Origin: Chlorobiota bacterium
Lineage (GTDB): Bacteria > Bacteroidota > Bacteroidia > Bacteroidales > F082
Assembly: GCA_013151215.1 (NCBI GenBank)
Contig: JAADIS010000003.1
Coordinates: 19,477 to 83,476, forward strand
Length of the DNA: 64,000 bases
Direction: 5' to 3'
The notes under the pieces were generated by a model. The model was not told the origin of the DNA and searched no databases. It saw only the letters and a program-made list of their open reading frames with translations. Shown here one piece after another: positions 1-10,577 of this stretch. Position 1 is the first letter of the stretch, and each line of letters opens with the position of its first letter. A program made the position numbers and the translations under genes.

Positions 1-1
1 C

Positions 2-1048
2 ATGTCTGCCGACGATAATCCTAGCGATGACGGGAAACTTGATCAAATCCGCACGGTCCTGGGCAACAACAAGGTCCTGCTTGCCGAGGACAATGAGGTA
101 AATAGTGAGCTGATCAAGGAACTGCTCGAAAAAGTGGGCGTCCTTGTCGATTTGACGGATAATGGCGCAAATGCCGTCCGGAAAACCATGGATAATGATT
201 ACGATTTGATTCTCATGGACTTGCACATGCCTATAATGGATGGTTTTTATGCCTCTGTGCAAATAAGGAAGCATAACTCAAAAATCCCTATCATTGCCAT
301 ATCCGCCGATACTTTACAAACGATAAAAGCAAAATGCGAGGAATCGGGAATCAACGATATCGTCGCGAAACCTATCGACCCGGACTTGCTTTATGAAATA
401 TTGATGAAATGGGCCTCGCGAAAAAAGAAGACAAGCCGCGAGACAACAATATCAAAAACAAATCGGCCTTCAAGCCCCGGCTCATTGCCCATAAGCGGTT
501 TGGACGTGGAAACCGGGATTCGCAGGTTCGGGGGAAACGCTGCCCTTTATTATAAAACACTAAAGAAGTTTATGGTTGGGAACAAAAGCATTTGCGGCGA
601 AATAGAAGGTCTGATACAAAAACGGGACTTTGTGGATGCCCATTTAAAAATACATGGCTTGAAGGGCGAAAGTTCCAATATTGGGGCTGACGAGGTTTAT
701 CTTCAAACAATAGTCGTTGAGAATTTTATTTTAGAGGACAACTTGTTCGAGTCCGCAAAATCCATAAAAACCCTTAGCAGATACCTCGACGACTTGATTT
801 CCGGGCTGCAAGCTTACTTTGAGCATTCGGCCACTGAACAGCCCGGCGGTTCATTATCCCTGGACATCTTAGTGAAGGATTTGATTTTGAACTTGCAAAT
901 GAATGACCCCAAGGCCTTGGACCTGCTTGATGATTTGAACGAAAAGGATCTCCCCGCTCCGCAAATAGGACGCATTAACAAGGCGGTTAATGACGGAAAT
1001 AACGATGAGGCCTGTGCTTTGCTCAAGAGCTTATTGAAGAATATCTAA
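2..1048 (+). CDS. Hybrid sensor kinase C-terminal part (REC-Hpt), probably 5'-truncated
   Basis: Two signalling domains are visible. A receiver domain spans about residues 23-138, with acidic pocket LLAEDN, phospho-acceptor Asp73 in LILMDLHMP and Lys in AKPID. A histidine phosphotransfer domain spans about 170-275, with His218 in KIHGLKGE. The ATG at base 2 is only the first start inside the window. REC followed by Hpt is the usual C-terminal end of a hybrid histidine kinase, so the sensor and kinase part probably lies upstream of base 1. A stand-alone REC-Hpt phosphorelay protein is the alternative. The role inferred is to receive phosphate on Asp73 and pass it through His218 to another receiver. 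The partner is not identifiable here. Confidence 0.8.
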   Translation: MSADDNPSDDGKLDQIRTVLGNNKVLLAEDNEVNSELIKELLEKVGVLVDLTDNGANAVRKTMDNDYDLILMDLHMPIMDGFYASVQIRKHNSKIPIIAISADTLQTIKAKCEESGINDIVAKPIDPDLLYEILMKWASRKKKTSRETTISKTNRPSSPGSLPISGLDVETGIRRFGGNAALYYKTLKKFMVGNKSICGEIEGLIQKRDFVDAHLKIHGLKGESSNIGADEVYLQTIVVENFILEDNLFESAKSIKTLSRYLDDLISGLQAYFEHSATEQPGGSLSLDILVKDLILNLQMNDPKALDLLDDLNEKDLPAPQIGRINKAVNDGNNDEACALLKSLLKNI

Positions 1049-1115
1049 GGGGAATTTAAGTTTATTTTAACAAGCGGTAAGGGTAAAACAACATTTGTCT
1101 GTCTTATTATTTAGA

Positions 1116-1145
1116 AATCGCTTTTTTTTGTCGAAAAAAAAGATT
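1116..1145. terminator. A/T inverted repeat, weak terminator candidate
   Basis: The sequence aatc-g-ctttttttt-gtcg-aaaaaaaag-att folds into a stem of mostly A-T pairs with a 4-base loop. It lies 70 bases past the stop of the kinase gene. The stem has little GC, so termination is uncertain. The rest of the 204-base gap holds no gene that I can see. Confidence 0.3.
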
Positions 1146-1252
1146 CCTGCCAAACCGAGACTGAATTATAATTGTCGATATTGATTATATAGTCATGTCC
1201 TTCTTGGACTTATAGTTAAGGGTATCGACCGTGCGTTCATAATATATTACTG

Positions 1253-4200
1253 ATGAAAAAAACAAATATACAGATGATGTTGCTGCTTTTGTTATCGGCG
1301 ATTTTCATAAACATTTATGCTAATAACAATTTAAATTTGCTAGGGTCTGATTTGAGCAAACAATCCAAAGAATCAACCTTTTTAATAACTGGTGTTGTGA
1401 GCGGTAATATTACCGATTGCAATACCGGAATTGGGATTTCCAATGTTTTGGTCGAGGCTGACGATGGCACAAATCACTATGAGGTTGAGAGCGACCAGAA
1501 TGGCGATTACACTCTGACCGTGGAAGCATCTACTTATAGCCTTCAATTCAATTTGCTTGGTTATCAGGAAGTTATATATAGCAATATTGTTGTTAGCGGA
1601 GGACAAACAAATATCCGGGATGCCCAATTGTGCGAAAACGCCAACCCTGTGTCCAATGTTTATGCCAATCCTGACCTAAATTGCCCCGGGGTTACTGTTA
1701 GCTGGGATCTTCCGGCAGGGCCTTATGCGATAATTTATGATGATAACTCGGCCGAGGACTATTCCATCTGGAATCAGGCAGGAGGGGAGATTGCAGTTGA
1801 ATTTACACCCGGTTCTTATCCCGCTACAATTACGGGAGGAAAGATTTATGTTGGCGATGGTTCTTATCCCGCTGGTGGCAACTGGTTGGGAACCACAATG
1901 GAAATAGGTGTTTTGGATGATGATGGCCTTTACGGCCTGCCGGGAAGTGTTCTGGAAACCGATACAGTTACCGTCGATAATTATGGATGGGTTTTGTTTC
2001 AGGGTGTTTTTTCGTCGGAAATAAGCGAAGGGAGCTTTTATATTTATTATAAGCAGCTTCACGACTCGCCAAATGCCGCTCCCATCGGAATTGATGGTGA
2101 TTTGCCGATAGTGTATCAATCTTATGTAAAACAGGCTGGCGGCAGTTGGGTGTTTTCGCCTTATCAGGATTTTATGATTAGGGCTGAACTCTATGGCCCA
2201 ACAGGACAATTTTCTAATTTTGCGCCAACCCGCGCATATCTGGAGCCGGCCGAGCCTATTGCGAGGGACGATATTTATTTAGCGACTTCCCACAAAAGAA
2301 TTCAGGCCGGTTTTAGGAAATCGGGCAAAATAATTCCGCTGGGCGATAAAACCCGCTCGCTTTCTAAATATAATTTGTTCCTTGTCTCGGGTTTCGACCC
2401 CGACCAAGGGGAAGGCCCTGAATCAGGAACGCCGACCAGCATTGGGAGCCCCAGCACTATTTCATATTACGATAATTTCCTGAAACCACCAGGCTTCTAT
2501 GCCTATGCCGTTGAGGCAGAATACGATAGCGGTGATAAATCATCCTGGGCCTATTCAAATATTTTTAGTTGCGGATTAGATAATGTTGTTGATCTAAGGA
2601 CAAGTCTTTGCGATAGTAGTCAAGCCGATAATGTTGAATATCATGCAATCGGAACTAATTTTCCTTATCAGGATATCATATTGATGAGCGATGACAGCGG
2701 CCTTGTGGTTTTCGATAGCTTGATAAACGGAAACTATAATATCGAGGTTTTTAAGATCGGATATGAAAAAGTTAGCCTGAACGACCTTCTGATTAGTACC
2801 GATAGTAGTTTGTCGGTCGAGTTATATGAAAACACTTTTGTGCCGCGGAATTTATTTGTGGATTCCTTGACGGCAGTTGCGGAATGGCAACCAGCCTTGG
2901 TAACGGCCCTGGAAACTGAAGACTTCGAGGGTGTGCAATTCCCTCCAGAGGGATGGTACCAAACCATCGACCTTGGGGATTTGTCGTGGTGGACTCGAAC
3001 GAACACGGCCTACAATGTGCCTCCGCAGTTTGAGGACGGAACCTCTTCCTGGTTTGCGGCCGGCGAAAAAAGGGAAAGTCTTCATCCAGGAGATTCATAT
3101 CTTGTTACTCCTTATGTTGATTTAAGGCTAAGCGACAGTTTATATATAACTTTTGATAGATGTTTTGACGGTACTTATGGTGATGTCGCAAGGGTTCTTT
3201 ATTCCAATAATAATGGCCTCGATTGGGTGTTGCTGCAAGAACTGTATCTTGCTCAGGGATGGATAAACCAGTCGATTGATTTGTCATCTATCTCAGGTTT
3301 TGAAAATGGGAACGACAGTGTCGTGTTTGCCTTTTCCAACACTTCTGCCGGAGGATACCCTGCGGTTTTTTGTGTTGATAATGTAAGCGTCCACAACGGC
3401 CCGGCAGCCGTTACAGAGTATGACGTTTATCTGAATGACGGTTTTGCAGGGTCAACTGCGCCCGATACCTTAACTTATTCATTCAGCGGCTTGGAGTATG
3501 GAGTAGAATATACAGCAAAGGTAAGGGCAGTTTATTCATGCGGTATTTCCGACCCGATTAGCTTTACCTGGACATCCTCTTTTCTTTATCCGCCGCGAAA
3601 CCTGGATCATGATTATACTTATAATACCGATGAGGTTTTGTTGAGATGGAATCCTCCTCTGCAGCAGGGCAACTACTACTCAAACTATGTTACGGCAATT
3701 TCCGATACTGCGTTTATACCAAGTGGATTGATAGGTTTTAAGGTTTATAAAAATGATGAATTAATTGATATTCAGGATTATACAGGCCAAACCGAAGATC
3801 AGTTTGTTTATTATCTGGATAATAATGTCGATCCAGGAACTTTTCGGTATTCAACAAGCGCGATTTATGACCTGACACCATACGGGTTTGCAGGGGATAC
3901 TGCCGAATCAATGCTCTCCAACTTTGATACGGTCAAAGTAGTCTGGGGAAATAGCATGCCTTTCTATGAAGGCTGGGAAAAGGCTGATTTCGATTATCAG
4001 GGATGGGGGACAAGCCCGGGCAACTGGAGAATAAGTACGCAGACAGGCGATGATGTGCCTTCTGCCGAATTTTCCTGGGAACCTCAGCTTGACACTTCAT
4101 ATAAAAGGATACTTGTTTCGGCACCGATAAATGCCGATATGATCGGCATAGGTAATATCTTCCTGGATTTCGATATAAAACTCGACGATAGAAATGCCGG

Positions 4201-5617
4201 CAATACCGAGAAGATGATGATTCAGATTAAGCAAGCAGATGACTCAAATTGGCATGGCATAGATACTTTATATAATAACGGATCTTTCGATTTTGCTCGA
4301 AAGCATTACGATATTACTTCGAAATCGCGTGATAAAGTATTCAAGATCAGGTTTGTGGCCAGTGGCGAAAACTCCTTTAACATAATTTCCTGGTATATCG
4401 ATAATATTAATGTTTATCGCACTTGTGAATCGCCATCCGGCTTGTATGCCGATTATTTTTGGGATTCGGACGATGATTATGGTATCTCACTTTGTTGGGA
4501 AGCACCCCAATTGCCAATATATTACCTTCATTGGGACGATGGAGAGGTTTATAATGGCATTGGCCTTGATGCAGAAGGCGAATTCAGTACTGCAGCTCGT
4601 TGGGATGCGGATATGTTGACGGATTATGATGGCCTATATGCAACAAAAATAATGTTCCGCCTTGCAGATCCAGGGTTTCAGAAAGTAATTGTTAAAATCT
4701 GGGAAGGGCCGGATGCATCTAGCTTGCTTGCCGAAAAGTTGGTTGATTCACCAGTTGTGCTCGATCTGAACACTGTGGAACTTGATGTTCCGGTGCCAAT
4801 AGATGTGAGCAAGGAATTATGGGTAGGATATACTATTTATAGCGATTTCACTTCCTTTCCTGCCGCTGTTGATGCCGGGCCTGCCATTTCAGCTTATGGA
4901 GATAAAATCAGCCTCGACGGCATTTCCTGGGACAACCTCTCTGATTTTGGGTTGGATTATAATTGGAATATCGGAGTGCAGCTGGAAGAATTGGATCAGT
5001 CATATCCCCGGAATGCTATCAGCGAAGCTGCTTACGAAATCACCGGCAGCAAGGCGAAATTTGTTCTGGGGCCGATAGTAAAAAGGCCAAAAGCCGTATC
5101 GTCTTATCCTGAAAGGAGTTTCGACGGTTTTAATATTTATTCTAAAACTGGTCAGGATAGCGAATACGAATTTGTGGAATTCGTTCCTTATATCGAAGGG
5201 CAATTGGCCTATTGTTATAAATTCAAGGCCGAGGATGATGTGCAGTCCGGTAAATGCTATTTTTATCAGCTTACATCAGTAAATTCTTCTGCCGAAGACC
5301 AATGTGAATCGGCACCGGCCACTACAGCAGATGGTGAAGATTATGCTTACGCTTGTGTAACCGGAATAAACGAGGCTTATGTCCCGGTAATTAACATGTA
5401 TCCTAACCCTGCGTCAAATACTGTTAATATCAAATCTATGTCAAATATTAACAAGATTGTCATCACTAATTATTTCGGACAGATTATACAAAATATTAAA
5501 CCCGCGCAGAGAACATCATTAATCCTCAACACTACATCGTTCCCCAACGGTGTATATCTCGTTCATATTGATACCGATAATGGAGTGCAAACCAAAAAAC
5601 TAAGTATCGCCAGGTAA
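1253..5617 (+). CDS. T9SS-exported multidomain surface protein
   Basis: A 1454-residue protein with an N-terminal signal peptide (MKKTNIQMMLLLLLSAIF). A carboxypeptidase-regulatory-like beta domain lies at about 45-125 (ITGVVSGNITDCNTGIGISN, then GDYTLTVEA). Fibronectin III-like stretches follow. Two cleaved-adhesin or MAM-like jelly-roll domains begin at EDFEGVQFPPEGW (about 557) and FYEGWEKADFDYQGWG (about 904). The last ~80 residues form a type A T9SS sorting domain: MYPNPASNTVNIKS, then FPNGVYLVHIDTDNG and a basic end. It is therefore expected to cross the outer membrane by T9SS and be anchored or released. No catalytic motif was found, so adhesion or matrix function is inferred only. It stands alone between a kinase gene and lon. 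Confidence 0.85.
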   Translation: MKKTNIQMMLLLLLSAIFINIYANNNLNLLGSDLSKQSKESTFLITGVVSGNITDCNTGIGISNVLVEADDGTNHYEVESDQNGDYTLTVEASTYSLQFNLLGYQEVIYSNIVVSGGQTNIRDAQLCENANPVSNVYANPDLNCPGVTVSWDLPAGPYAIIYDDNSAEDYSIWNQAGGEIAVEFTPGSYPATITGGKIYVGDGSYPAGGNWLGTTMEIGVLDDDGLYGLPGSVLETDTVTVDNYGWVLFQGVFSSEISEGSFYIYYKQLHDSPNAAPIGIDGDLPIVYQSYVKQAGGSWVFSPYQDFMIRAELYGPTGQFSNFAPTRAYLEPAEPIARDDIYLATSHKRIQAGFRKSGKIIPLGDKTRSLSKYNLFLVSGFDPDQGEGPESGTPTSIGSPSTISYYDNFLKPPGFYAYAVEAEYDSGDKSSWAYSNIFSCGLDNVVDLRTSLCDSSQADNVEYHAIGTNFPYQDIILMSDDSGLVVFDSLINGNYNIEVFKIGYEKVSLNDLLISTDSSLSVELYENTFVPRNLFVDSLTAVAEWQPALVTALETEDFEGVQFPPEGWYQTIDLGDLSWWTRTNTAYNVPPQFEDGTSSWFAAGEKRESLHPGDSYLVTPYVDLRLSDSLYITFDRCFDGTYGDVARVLYSNNNGLDWVLLQELYLAQGWINQSIDLSSISGFENGNDSVVFAFSNTSAGGYPAVFCVDNVSVHNGPAAVTEYDVYLNDGFAGSTAPDTLTYSFSGLEYGVEYTAKVRAVYSCGISDPISFTWTSSFLYPPRNLDHDYTYNTDEVLLRWNPPLQQGNYYSNYVTAISDTAFIPSGLIGFKVYKNDELIDIQDYTGQTEDQFVYYLDNNVDPGTFRYSTSAIYDLTPYGFAGDTAESMLSNFDTVKVVWGNSMPFYEGWEKADFDYQGWGTSPGNWRISTQTGDDVPSAEFSWEPQLDTSYKRILVSAPINADMIGIGNIFLDFDIKLDDRNAGNTEKMMIQIKQADDSNWHGIDTLYNNGSFDFARKHYDITSKSRDKVFKIRFVASGENSFNIISWYIDNINVYRTCESPSGLYADYFWDSDDDYGISLCWEAPQLPIYYLHWDDGEVYNGIGLDAEGEFSTAARWDADMLTDYDGLYATKIMFRLADPGFQKVIVKIWEGPDASSLLAEKLVDSPVVLDLNTVELDVPVPIDVSKELWVGYTIYSDFTSFPAAVDAGPAISAYGDKISLDGISWDNLSDFGLDYNWNIGVQLEELDQSYPRNAISEAAYEITGSKAKFVLGPIVKRPKAVSSYPERSFDGFNIYSKTGQDSEYEFVEFVPYIEGQLAYCYKFKAEDDVQSGKCYFYQLTSVNSSAEDQCESAPATTADGEDYAYACVTGINEAYVPVINMYPNPASNTVNIKSMSNINKIVITNYFGQIIQNIKPAQRTSLILNTTSFPNGVYLVHIDTDNGVQTKKLSIAR

Positions 5618-5640
5618 AATAGTTTGTTATTTGTATCAGT

Positions 5641-5679
5641 AAAAAAGGTTGCCCGTAATTTACCGGCAACCTTTTTTTT
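5641..5679 (+). terminator. Rho-independent terminator after the T9SS protein
   Basis: The hairpin aaaaaaggttgcc ... ggcaacctttttt ends in a T-run and begins 24 bases after the stop codon. The inner bases gtaa/ttac can extend the stem. It is A-flanked on the other side, so it could work in both directions. Confidence 0.8.
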
Positions 5680-5849
5680 AAGATTTGTTGTCAATTCAAT
5701 GCCGGCGCATAAAAAAACGGCATTAAAGTTGTTTCATACAACGACCTTATTTTCACAACAGTACAAATCGGATGGTTGTTTAGGTAATTGTGTGTAAATG
5801 AGGTTAATACAAATGAAAATAAAATGCCATTTATAAGAATGATGACATA

Positions 5850-8312
5850 ATGGCGCAAACATCGGATATATTTATGGATACAAAGTTTAATCTGACAGAA
5901 ATACTAGATGCAGACACTGAATTTTTCCCTTTGCTTTCTTCGGAAGACGAAGAGATGATGAACTCGGAGGATGTTCCCGGCGATTTGCCGATATTGCCAC
6001 TTAGAAATACCGTTTTGTTTCCCGGAGTAGTTATACCCATTACCGTAGGGCGCGACAAATCGATAAACCTGATCAGGGATGCATATAAAGGAACTAAAGT
6101 GATAGGTGTTGTTGCCCAAAAAGATGCCGGGATCGAAGATCCAGTCGCCGAGGACTTAAACAAGGTGGGGACGGTCGCGCGCCTAATTAAAACGCTTCAA
6201 ATGCCCGACGGGAACACCACAGCCATCATTCAAGGGAAAAAGAGGTTTGAAATAAGCGAGATAACCCAACAAGATCCATATTTCAAAGCCAAGGTCCAGA
6301 ATTTTGAATCTGACAATGTTGTTCCTGAGACTAAGGAGTTTCAGGCTCTTATATCGTCAGTAAAGGATATGGCGATCCAAATTATCGAAAAGTCGCCCAA
6401 TATTCCCACTGAGGCCGTATTTGCCTTAAACAACATTGAGACCCCTGCGTTCCTGGTCAACTTTGTTTGCTCAAACCTGAATGCCGATAATACCACAAAA
6501 CAAAAGTTGATCGAGATTTCTGATATCGAAGTGCGCGCCAACAAAGTCCTGGCAATCCTTACCAAGGAATTGCAGATGGTGAACCTTAAGACCGATATCC
6601 AGAAAAAGGTAAAGACCGATCTTGATAAGCAGCAGCGCGATTATATGCTGAACCAGCAACTCAAGACCATACAGCAAGAACTGGGCGGCGGCCCGCACGA
6701 TAGCGAAATAAAAGAGCTGGAACAAAAGGCAAAGAAGAAAAAATGGAGCAGGGATGTCGGCGATACTTTTAAGTCGGAACTGCATAAGCTGCAGAGGATG
6801 AACCCCTCGGCGGCAGAATACTCCATACAGCTCAACTATTTGGATGTCTTTGTGGAACTGCCCTGGGATGAGTTTACAAAAGACAACCTGGATTTAAGGC
6901 GCGCCGATAAAATATTGAATGAGGATCATTACGGACTCGACAAAATAAAGGAGCGGATAATTGAGTATCTGGCTGTTCTAAAGCTAAAAAACAATATGAA
7001 GGCCCCGATCCTCTGTTTTGTAGGCCCTCCCGGAGTTGGAAAGACTTCGCTCGGGAAGTCGATAGCCCGTGCCCTCGACAGAAAGTATATCCGCATGTCG
7101 CTTGGCGGCGTTCGCGACGAGGCTGAGCTGCGCGGCCACCGCAAGACTTATATAGGCGCCATGCCCGGCAGGATTATACAAAACCTTAAAAAGGTAAAAG
7201 CCTCCAATCCTGTTTTTATGCTCGACGAAATAGATAAGGTAAGTGGCAATACTTATAGCGGCGATCCGCAGGCTGCTTTATTGGAAATACTTGACCCTGA
7301 GCAAAACAACCACTTTTATGATAATTTCTTGGAGCTGGAGTACGACCTTTCCAGGATAATGTTCATCGCAACGGCGAATACCTTATCGACTGTTCACCCG
7401 GCATTGCGCGACAGGATGGAGATAATCGATTTAAGTGGTTATTTGCTGGAGGAAAAACTGGAGATCGCAAAAAGGCACCTTGTCCCTAAACAACTTGAGG
7501 AACATGGTGTGAAATCATCTCAGCTTAAGTTTAACAAGGCTGTTTTGGAGGCAATAGTCGAAGATCACACCCGTGAGGCAGGAGTGAGGTTGCTTGAAAA
7601 ACAAATCGCCAAAATTATACGGAACAGGGCAAAGTTCATTGCCATGGACGAAGAGTTCGATGCTAAAATAAGCAAGGAGGACCTGAACAAGATTCTTGGG
7701 CCGCCGCGATTCCAGAAAGATAGAAATATCAAAAATGACATAGCAGGAGTAGTAACCGGACTGGCCTGGACAGCCGTGGGCGGCGAAATATTGTTTATCG
7801 AGGTTAGCCTGAGCAAAGGCAAGGGGCTGCTGAAGCTGACCGGTAACCTGGGCGACGTGATGAAAGAATCTGCAAGCCTGGCTTATGAGTATTTAAAAGC
7901 TCATTCCATGCTTTGGGACATAAACCCCGATGCGTTCGACAAATGGAACGTACATATCCATATCCCTGAAGGAGCAACGCCGAAAGACGGCCCGTCGGCG
8001 GGCGTAACCATGTTGACGGCACTGGCATCGGCGTTTACCCAGCGAAAAGTAAGGGCCAGGATGGCAATGACAGGTGAAATTACCCTGCGCGGAAAAGTAA
8101 CACCGGTAGGAGGTGTGAAAGAAAAAATACTTGCGGCTAAACGTGCTAAGATCAAAGATATTCTTCTTTCCAAAGAAAACGAGAAGGATATATTGGAGAT
8201 AGATGAGAGCTTCATTAAAGGTGTTGACTTCCATTATGTTGAAAATATGACCGAAGTCTTGGACTTTGCCCTGCTAAACGAAAAAGTGAGAAACCCGATC
8301 AAGATTTCATAA
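5850..8312 (+). CDS. lon: ATP-dependent protease Lon
   Basis: Lon is a cytoplasmic AAA+ serine protease that degrades misfolded and regulatory proteins. The LonN substrate-binding domain starts near residue 48 (LPILPLRNTVLFPGVV). The AAA+ module has Walker A GPPGVGKT at about 391-398 and Walker B VFMLDEIDK. The C-terminal protease domain has the catalytic Ser in PKDGPSAGVTM (Ser716) and the Lys of the dyad in GGVKEKIL (Lys759). The 820-residue length is usual for Bacteroidota Lon, which has a slightly longer N-terminus than the E. coli enzyme. It appears monocistronic, with about 230 bases upstream and 288 downstream without a gene. All key residues are intact. Confidence 0.98.
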   Translation: MAQTSDIFMDTKFNLTEILDADTEFFPLLSSEDEEMMNSEDVPGDLPILPLRNTVLFPGVVIPITVGRDKSINLIRDAYKGTKVIGVVAQKDAGIEDPVAEDLNKVGTVARLIKTLQMPDGNTTAIIQGKKRFEISEITQQDPYFKAKVQNFESDNVVPETKEFQALISSVKDMAIQIIEKSPNIPTEAVFALNNIETPAFLVNFVCSNLNADNTTKQKLIEISDIEVRANKVLAILTKELQMVNLKTDIQKKVKTDLDKQQRDYMLNQQLKTIQQELGGGPHDSEIKELEQKAKKKKWSRDVGDTFKSELHKLQRMNPSAAEYSIQLNYLDVFVELPWDEFTKDNLDLRRADKILNEDHYGLDKIKERIIEYLAVLKLKNNMKAPILCFVGPPGVGKTSLGKSIARALDRKYIRMSLGGVRDEAELRGHRKTYIGAMPGRIIQNLKKVKASNPVFMLDEIDKVSGNTYSGDPQAALLEILDPEQNNHFYDNFLELEYDLSRIMFIATANTLSTVHPALRDRMEIIDLSGYLLEEKLEIAKRHLVPKQLEEHGVKSSQLKFNKAVLEAIVEDHTREAGVRLLEKQIAKIIRNRAKFIAMDEEFDAKISKEDLNKILGPPRFQKDRNIKNDIAGVVTGLAWTAVGGEILFIEVSLSKGKGLLKLTGNLGDVMKESASLAYEYLKAHSMLWDINPDAFDKWNVHIHIPEGATPKDGPSAGVTMLTALASAFTQRKVRARMAMTGEITLRGKVTPVGGVKEKILAAKRAKIKDILLSKENEKDILEIDESFIKGVDFHYVENMTEVLDFALLNEKVRNPIKIS

Positions 8313-8542
8313 TGTTGCTACTGGGGCTTAAACCTGATTAATTCATAAAAAATGACAATTAACAAATCAAAAAAAAAATACTATTGTTTGGGGCGGCAAA
8401 AAACCATTTATGTTAAGCATTGTTTATACTGAGTTCCCGGATAAGACCGGAAGTGTTTCAGGATTTGTTTGTTGTGAATTTAGTGGTGCGATTTTCGCAT
8501 TTGACACTTGAGCCTACGCCTGGGCATTTCGATCGTAATTAG

Positions 8543-8572
8543 TTGTAGATGTGCAAAAAATTAGTACTTTTG
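8543..8572 (+). promoter_or_regulatory. Bacteroidota-type promoter of the thrS operon
   Basis: A -33 TTG (8543-8545) and a -7 TACTTTTG (8565-8572) are separated by 19 bases. This matches the known Bacteroidota consensus TTG-N(~19-21)-TAnnTTTG. It lies 28 bases before the thrS start codon. The remainder of the 288-base gap after lon shows no gene and no recognisable riboswitch. Confidence 0.8.
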
Positions 8573-8600
8573 CAGCCAATTTTTTCAGCGAAAACAGAAG

Positions 8601-10544
8601 ATGATAACTATTACATTACCGGATAAATCGAAACGCGAGTATGCCGATGGGGTCAATGCCCTTGAGGTTGCTAAAGACATCAGCGAGGGCCTTGCCCGCA
8701 ATGTATTGGCGGCAAAGGTAAACGGAGAAGTATGGGATGCTAATCGACCCATTGTTCAGGACGCTGATGTTCAGTTGCTTACGTGGAAGGATGATGAAGG
8801 TAAAGCCGCAATGTGGCATTCTTCGGCCCACCTGATGGCGGAGGCAATCGAATTGCTGTTCCCGGGTGTCAAGTTCGGCATCGGCCCCAATATCGAGAAC
8901 GGCTTTTATTACGATGTTGATTTTGGGGAATATGAGGTCTCGGAAAACGAGCTTGTTAAAATCGAGGGGAAAATGCTGGAGCTTGCCCGCGAAAAGCAGG
9001 TTTTTGTGAGAAAGGACATTTCAAAGGCTGACGCCCTAAAGTATTTTACGGATAAGGGAGATGAATATAAGACAGAGTTGATCAACGATCTCAACGATGG
9101 CGAAATCACTCTTTATCAAAGCGGGTATTTCACCGACTTATGCCGCGGCCCCCATATACCTAGCACTGCTTTTATCAAGGCTATAAAACTAACGAGCATA
9201 GCCGGCGCTTATTGGCGGGGCGACGAAAACAGGAAACAGCTTACGCGCATTTATGGAATTACTTTTCCAAAGAAAAAGGAGCTCGACGAGTATTTGTTGA
9301 TGCTTGAAGAAGCCAAGAAGCGTGATCATCGCTTATTGGGCAAAGAACTTGAGCTGTTCACTTTTTCGCGGAAAGTGGGACAGGGATTGCCGCTTTGGTT
9401 GCCGAAAGGCGCCGAGCTTAGGGAGAAGCTCGAACAATTCCTGAAGAAAGTCCAGAAGGAAGCAGGATATAAACCGGTTATCACACCCCATATCGGCAAT
9501 GTCGATCTGTATAAGACCTCGGGCCACTTTCAAAAGTACGGCGCCGAGTCGTTTCAGCCCATCAAAACCCCTGCCGAGGGCGAGGAGTTCTTTTTAAAGC
9601 CGATGAACTGCCCTCATCATTGCGAGATATATAATAGTAAACCTCATTCATACAAAGAATTGCCTATTCGCTATGCCGAGTTCGGTACGGTATATCGTTA
9701 TGAGCAAAGTGGCGAGCTGCACGGGCTTACAAGGGTCAGGGGGTTTACTCAGGACGATGCTCATATCTTCTGTACTCCCGACCAGATCAAGGACGAGTTT
9801 AAGGCTGTCATCGATATCATTGAGATAATTTTCAAGGCCCTAGACTTCAACGACGTAATGGTTCAGATATCGCTCCGCGACCCTGAGAACAAGCAAAAGT
9901 ATATCGGTAGCGACGAAAACTGGGAAAAAGCCGAGGCTGCCATCAAGGAAGTTGCGGAGGAAAGAGGCCTGGACGCCAAGACCGAGTATGGCGAAGCGGC
10001 GTTTTACGGGCCTAAGATGGACTTCATGGTAAAAGATGCCCTCGGCCGCAAGTGGCAGCTTGGCACAATCCAGGTTGATTATAACTTGCCCGAGCGTTTC
10101 GATCTAACTTATATAGGATCCGATAACGAGAAGCATCGCCCTGTAATGATTCACAGGGCGCCCTTTGGCTCCTTGGAGCGTTTTGTCGCTGTTTTGATCG
10201 AGCATTGCGCCGGTAAGTTCCCTTTGTGGTTAGCGCCCGAACAATATATTCTCTTGCCAATAAGCGAAAAATATCAAGCATATTCCGAAAAAGTCTTAAA
10301 TTTGCTGAATAAACAGAATATCAGGGGTATAATTGACGACCGCAGCGAGAAAACCGGAAGGAAGATCCGCGATGCCGAATTGAAGAAGATACCGTTTATG
10401 CTGATAGTGGGCGAAAGAGAGGAATTGGAGGGAAGCGTGTCGGTAAGAAGGCACGGTCAAGGAGATTTAGGAACATTTAGTATTGAGGATTTTGCGGTGA
10501 TGATAAATGAGGAAGTTGATGATTTAACCGCTCAGGATAATTAA
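8601..10544 (+). CDS. thrS: Threonine--tRNA ligase
   Basis: Class II aminoacyl-tRNA synthetase that charges tRNA-Thr. The N-terminal TGS domain ([17 protein letters not shown]) is followed by the editing domain, with [10 protein letters not shown] at about residue 74. The catalytic core has the zinc-binding Cys and downstream His ([12 protein letters not shown]) and motif 2 ([20 protein letters not shown]). The C-terminal anticodon-binding domain includes [17 protein letters not shown]. The 647-residue length is normal. It is the first gene of thrS-infC-rpmI-rplT, a common bacterial arrangement, and is preceded by a clear TAnnTTTG promoter. Confidence 0.98.
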   Translation: MITITLPDKSKREYADGVNALEVAKDISEGLARNVLAAKVNGEVWDANRPIVQDADVQLLTWKDDEGKAAMWHSSAHLMAEAIELLFPGVKFGIGPNIENGFYYDVDFGEYEVSENELVKIEGKMLELAREKQVFVRKDISKADALKYFTDKGDEYKTELINDLNDGEITLYQSGYFTDLCRGPHIPSTAFIKAIKLTSIAGAYWRGDENRKQLTRIYGITFPKKKELDEYLLMLEEAKKRDHRLLGKELELFTFSRKVGQGLPLWLPKGAELREKLEQFLKKVQKEAGYKPVITPHIGNVDLYKTSGHFQKYGAESFQPIKTPAEGEEFFLKPMNCPHHCEIYNSKPHSYKELPIRYAEFGTVYRYEQSGELHGLTRVRGFTQDDAHIFCTPDQIKDEFKAVIDIIEIIFKALDFNDVMVQISLRDPENKQKYIGSDENWEKAEAAIKEVAEERGLDAKTEYGEAAFYGPKMDFMVKDALGRKWQLGTIQVDYNLPERFDLTYIGSDNEKHRPVMIHRAPFGSLERFVAVLIEHCAGKFPLWLAPEQYILLPISEKYQAYSEKVLNLLNKQNIRGIIDDRSEKTGRKIRDAELKKIPFMLIVGEREELEGSVSVRRHGQGDLGTFSIEDFAVMINEEVDDLTAQDN

Positions 10545-10563
10545 ATAAAGTATTAATAAATAT

Positions 10564-10569
10564 AGGAGG
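10564..10569 (+). promoter_or_regulatory. Strong Shine-Dalgarno that fixes the ATA start of infC
   Basis: AGGAGG sits 8 bases before the ATA at 10578. Most genes in this window lack a recognisable Shine-Dalgarno, as is common in Bacteroidota. A perfect one here marks the otherwise cryptic start of infC. Confidence 0.8.
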
Positions 10570-10577
10570 ACACGACA

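Noticed and set aside
2734-3287. Several overlapping ORFs of 60-101 residues in the T9SS protein gene
   Set aside because: All lie in other frames of a continuous, well-supported 1454-residue gene.
8313-8600. T-box or riboswitch upstream of thrS
   Set aside because: No T-box motif or recognised fold was found; a plain TAnnTTTG promoter explains the start of transcription.
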